A DNA stretch of 64,000 nt from Mauremys mutica (lineage: Eukaryota; Chordata; Testudines; Geoemydidae), in assembly GCF_020497125.1 (NCBI RefSeq), contig NC_059077.1, positions 27,107,340 through 27,171,339 on the forward strand, written 5' to 3'. Every line of letters starts with the position of its first letter. Within the stretch, counting starts at the first letter, position 1. Below the pieces are notes generated by a model. It did not search any database and had not been told where the DNA came from. It saw only the letters and a list, made by a program, of their open reading frames with translations. Below, piece after piece: positions 61,984-64,000 of the stretch. The translations under genes were made by a program, and so were the position numbers.

Positions 61984-62577
61984 GTACGTGTCTTTGTGAA
62001 CCAACTGTACCGGCCAGACGTAGTGAAGGATGTCAGTCAAAACCCCGACTTGCAGGCCATCCGCATTGCTTCAGTGAACCCCATCCTGGACCCCTGGGTC
62101 TACATCCTCCTCCGCAAGACAGTGCTCAGCAAAGTCATAGAGAAAATCAAGTGCCTCTTCTGCCGCATTGGAGGGGCTCGAAGGCAACACTCTGGGAGCA
62201 ATTTCAACTGTGCGGATGGACGCCGAACCTCCTCCGCCATGTCCAGCCACTCACCCTCCTTCATCTCTCGGGAGCTGAGGGAGATCAGTAGCACCTCACA
62301 GACACTGCTCTACCCTCCAGAGCTAAGCGAAAGTAGCACTGGGGGTCGCATGCTGCTGCCAGGAACCAGTGCTGGTCTGGCTCAGTGTGACACTACATCA
62401 GTGAGGACACTACGCAGCTCAGAGACCTCAGACTCTTTGCCGGGACAGGACTCTGAGAGTGTCTTTCTGGTGAATGAAGTTGGGTCTGTTGGCGAAGCCA
62501 GCTCTGTGCCCAAAAGCAGCTCCCTCCAGGTCACCTTTCCCAGTGAAACATTGAACTTATCAGAAAAGTGTATATAG
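61984..62577 (+). CDS. PTGER4: Prostaglandin E2 receptor EP4, coding exon 2 (residues 275-471)
   Basis: Continues the receptor in phase 0 after acceptor CCTTGACAG, starting GTA CGT GTC (VRVFVNQLY). It encodes the end of TM6, ECL3, TM7 and the cytoplasmic tail. TM7 carries the prostanoid signature RIASVNPILDPWVY: Arg301 is the residue that pairs with the prostaglandin carboxylate, and DPWVY (310-314) is the NPxxY equivalent. The 157-residue tail is Ser/Thr-rich (SSTSQTLL, SETSDS, GQDSES), as expected for EP4, whose long tail mediates desensitisation and internalisation. It keeps the very conserved end SLQVTFPSETLNLSEKCI. The stop is TAG at 62575-62577. No frameshift or missing key residue was found. 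Confidence 0.97.
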   Translation, partial: VRVFVNQLYRPDVVKDVSQNPDLQAIRIASVNPILDPWVYILLRKTVLSKVIEKIKCLFCRIGGARRQHSGSNFNCADGRRTSSAMSSHSPSFISRELREISSTSQTLLYPPELSESSTGGRMLLPGTSAGLAQCDTTSVRTLRSSETSDSLPGQDSESVFLVNEVGSVGEASSVPKSSSLQVTFPSETLNLSEKCI

Positions 62578-63312
62578 CAATGAAAGGAATCACACACACA
62601 TGATCCTTTCCCAATACTTTGGAAAAACTGGTGCAATAGACACGCACTCTGCCTACTAAAGGGGACCGGGGGTCAGCTACACTCTGAAGGGCTATTTTTC
62701 TCTTGCCATGTGATGGGTACAGTTCTTCCAGACTACTGAGGATCATACCTTGGAGCAGTTGCTACAAACAGGCCCTGCCGTCACAAAACATACAGGACAG
62801 ATCTAATGGGTTTGGAAACATACACCGTTATTACCTTGTATTGCTCTGTGACATAGGATTGCTGCTGGGACTCTATGGCTGAAAAGATCTGTCATTTTTT
62901 GTCCAAATCTGCTAGAAACGTATTTTCTCTCCCCCCTCTTGCCACAACTATCAAGGGTTTAAGTCTCTGGGTACTAGAGAGCTGAAGGCGAGACAGTTAC
63001 TGGGACCTGAGTAGAGATACTATGACAACTGCCTGGTGTACAATTTTAAAGAGTCTCACTAATGCGTGAAAATGTGAATTTTTATTGCTGTAAATATCAT
63101 CATTTAAAATATTTAAAAATCTATTCTTCTCTATGAGAAGGTTTATTATTAATACAAGGTATATAGAAACAATTGCCAGCCTTCATTTCCTCCGAATAGT
63201 GCTGGCTGCTGATAGACATTCTTGAGTTAGGTTTGTTTTCCATACAAGTTTACAGGCAGGTGGAGAACTAGTTCTCTAGATGGGATCAAATAAAAACTTT
63301 TTGAATTAAATG
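62578..63312 (+). other. PTGER4: PTGER4 3' UTR (proximal part)
   Basis: Non-coding sequence after the stop. A Pumilio-type site TGTAAATA lies at 63089-63096. AATAAA at 63289-63294 is the first good polyadenylation signal. Further AATAAA (63546-63551) and an AU-rich TTTTATTTATG near 63405 lie beyond, so a longer UTR is possible. Confidence 0.6.
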
Positions 63313-63461
63313 GAAACATTATGTGCTATTAAGGGAGAAAAGAAAACACACCTTTTTAGTTTAAAATATTCTTTCCAGTGAGTGTACATTTTAAAAAGCT
63401 AGATTTTATTTATGTGCTGTGAATATTTATCTGCCGAACACAATTTCTCCTTTCTAAGTAC

Positions 63462-63592
63462 TAAGGCCCCAACCTTGCACTCTTACACACATGCTTAATG
63501 GCACTCACAAGCAGTCCAACTGAAGTCAATCAGACTCTTCACATGAATAAAATTAAGCATTTGGATAAACTGCTTTTGGGGTTGGGGCCTAA
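63462..63592. repeat. Palindromic MITE downstream of PTGER4
   Basis: Left end TAAGGCCCCAACCTTGCAC and right end GGGGTTGGGGCCTAA are inverted. The middle holds CTGAAGTCAATCAGA. It lies in the distal 3' UTR if the later polyadenylation signal (inside this element, 63546) is used. Confidence 0.65.
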
Positions 63593-64000
63593 AACTTTCA
63601 ATTCCTGGTTAATATTTTTAATATTCACTCTAGTTTAAAAATCCCCAATGTACTAAAGGTATTTTTTATAACATTTATCCTTTTACTTTAAATGAGTAAA
63701 AAGAATCTTATCATTGCGTAATCTGATATTCCATCACATAATCATATGAAACAAGCAAAGCAGAATCTTCATTACAAAGTACAGGTATATAATCCCATAC
63801 CCCATACTCAGTCCCCAAGGAGAATTATTTACCACTAAAATGTAGTGCCATAAATAACTGTTAACCAGTGATGAAAAGGAGTTTTGTGTTTATGTTTTAA
63901 AAGATAGATCTTGTTCCAGCAGCATTGTAGTATCAAACATTAATTCTGTACAGATCTTTGGGAAAAAAATTGTCAAAGAAATATTAAGCATGTTATGTTG
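63593..64000. other. AT-rich sequence, no gene seen
   Basis: May still be distal 3' UTR or flank of PTGER4; no feature recognised. Confidence 0.5.

Overview
This window is vertebrate nuclear DNA, very probably from a hidden-necked (cryptodiran) turtle. It has no bacterial-style operons and very little coding sequence. Its repeats are CR1 LINEs, a tRNA-derived SINE whose 3' end matches CR1 (the tortoise Pol III/SINE type), MIR-like SINEs, Penelope-like elements (PLEs), hAT-type non-autonomous DNA transposons with 8-bp target-site duplications, and a TA-flanked MITE. The species call is an inference from these repeats.

The one host gene is PTGER4, the prostaglandin E2 receptor EP4, on the + strand. 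Its coding sequence is split into two exons, 52846-53667 and 61984-62577, giving 471 residues. The junction is in phase 0 and falls at the end of transmembrane helix 6, as in mammals. A GC-rich CpG-dense promoter block with a CCAAT box and a GC box lies at about 51740-52260, preceded by a 48-bp-period minisatellite (51010-51705). A small 5'-UTR intron (52410-52832) is proposed. The 8.3-kb coding intron carries a MITE, palindromic elements and decayed CR1. The 3' UTR starts at 62578 and contains a Pumilio-type site, an AATAAA signal and a palindromic MITE.

The first 50 kb hold no gene I can recognise, only repeats in otherwise unassigned, mostly AT-rich DNA. This fits the gene desert upstream of PTGER4 known in mammals. 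Many long open frames here are artefacts of GC-rich minisatellites or lie in transposon sequence.

The most interesting content is the two PLE copies (24287-25230 and 39891-40835). Each keeps the 3' part of the PLE ORF, with a Cys-rich knuckle and a GIY-YIG endonuclease domain. Each is followed by a compact hammerhead-ribozyme-like motif with a self-complementary AGCU in place of stem III, the layout expected of ribozymes that work as dimers. Copy 1 has an inverted terminal fragment and a 9-bp target duplication. Copy 2 sits precisely inside a CR1 LINE. Related terminal fragments, one with a decayed ribozyme core, occur at 29245-29385 and 34438-34545. Several hAT elements are nested in one another with readable target-site duplications, so an insertion order can be worked out.
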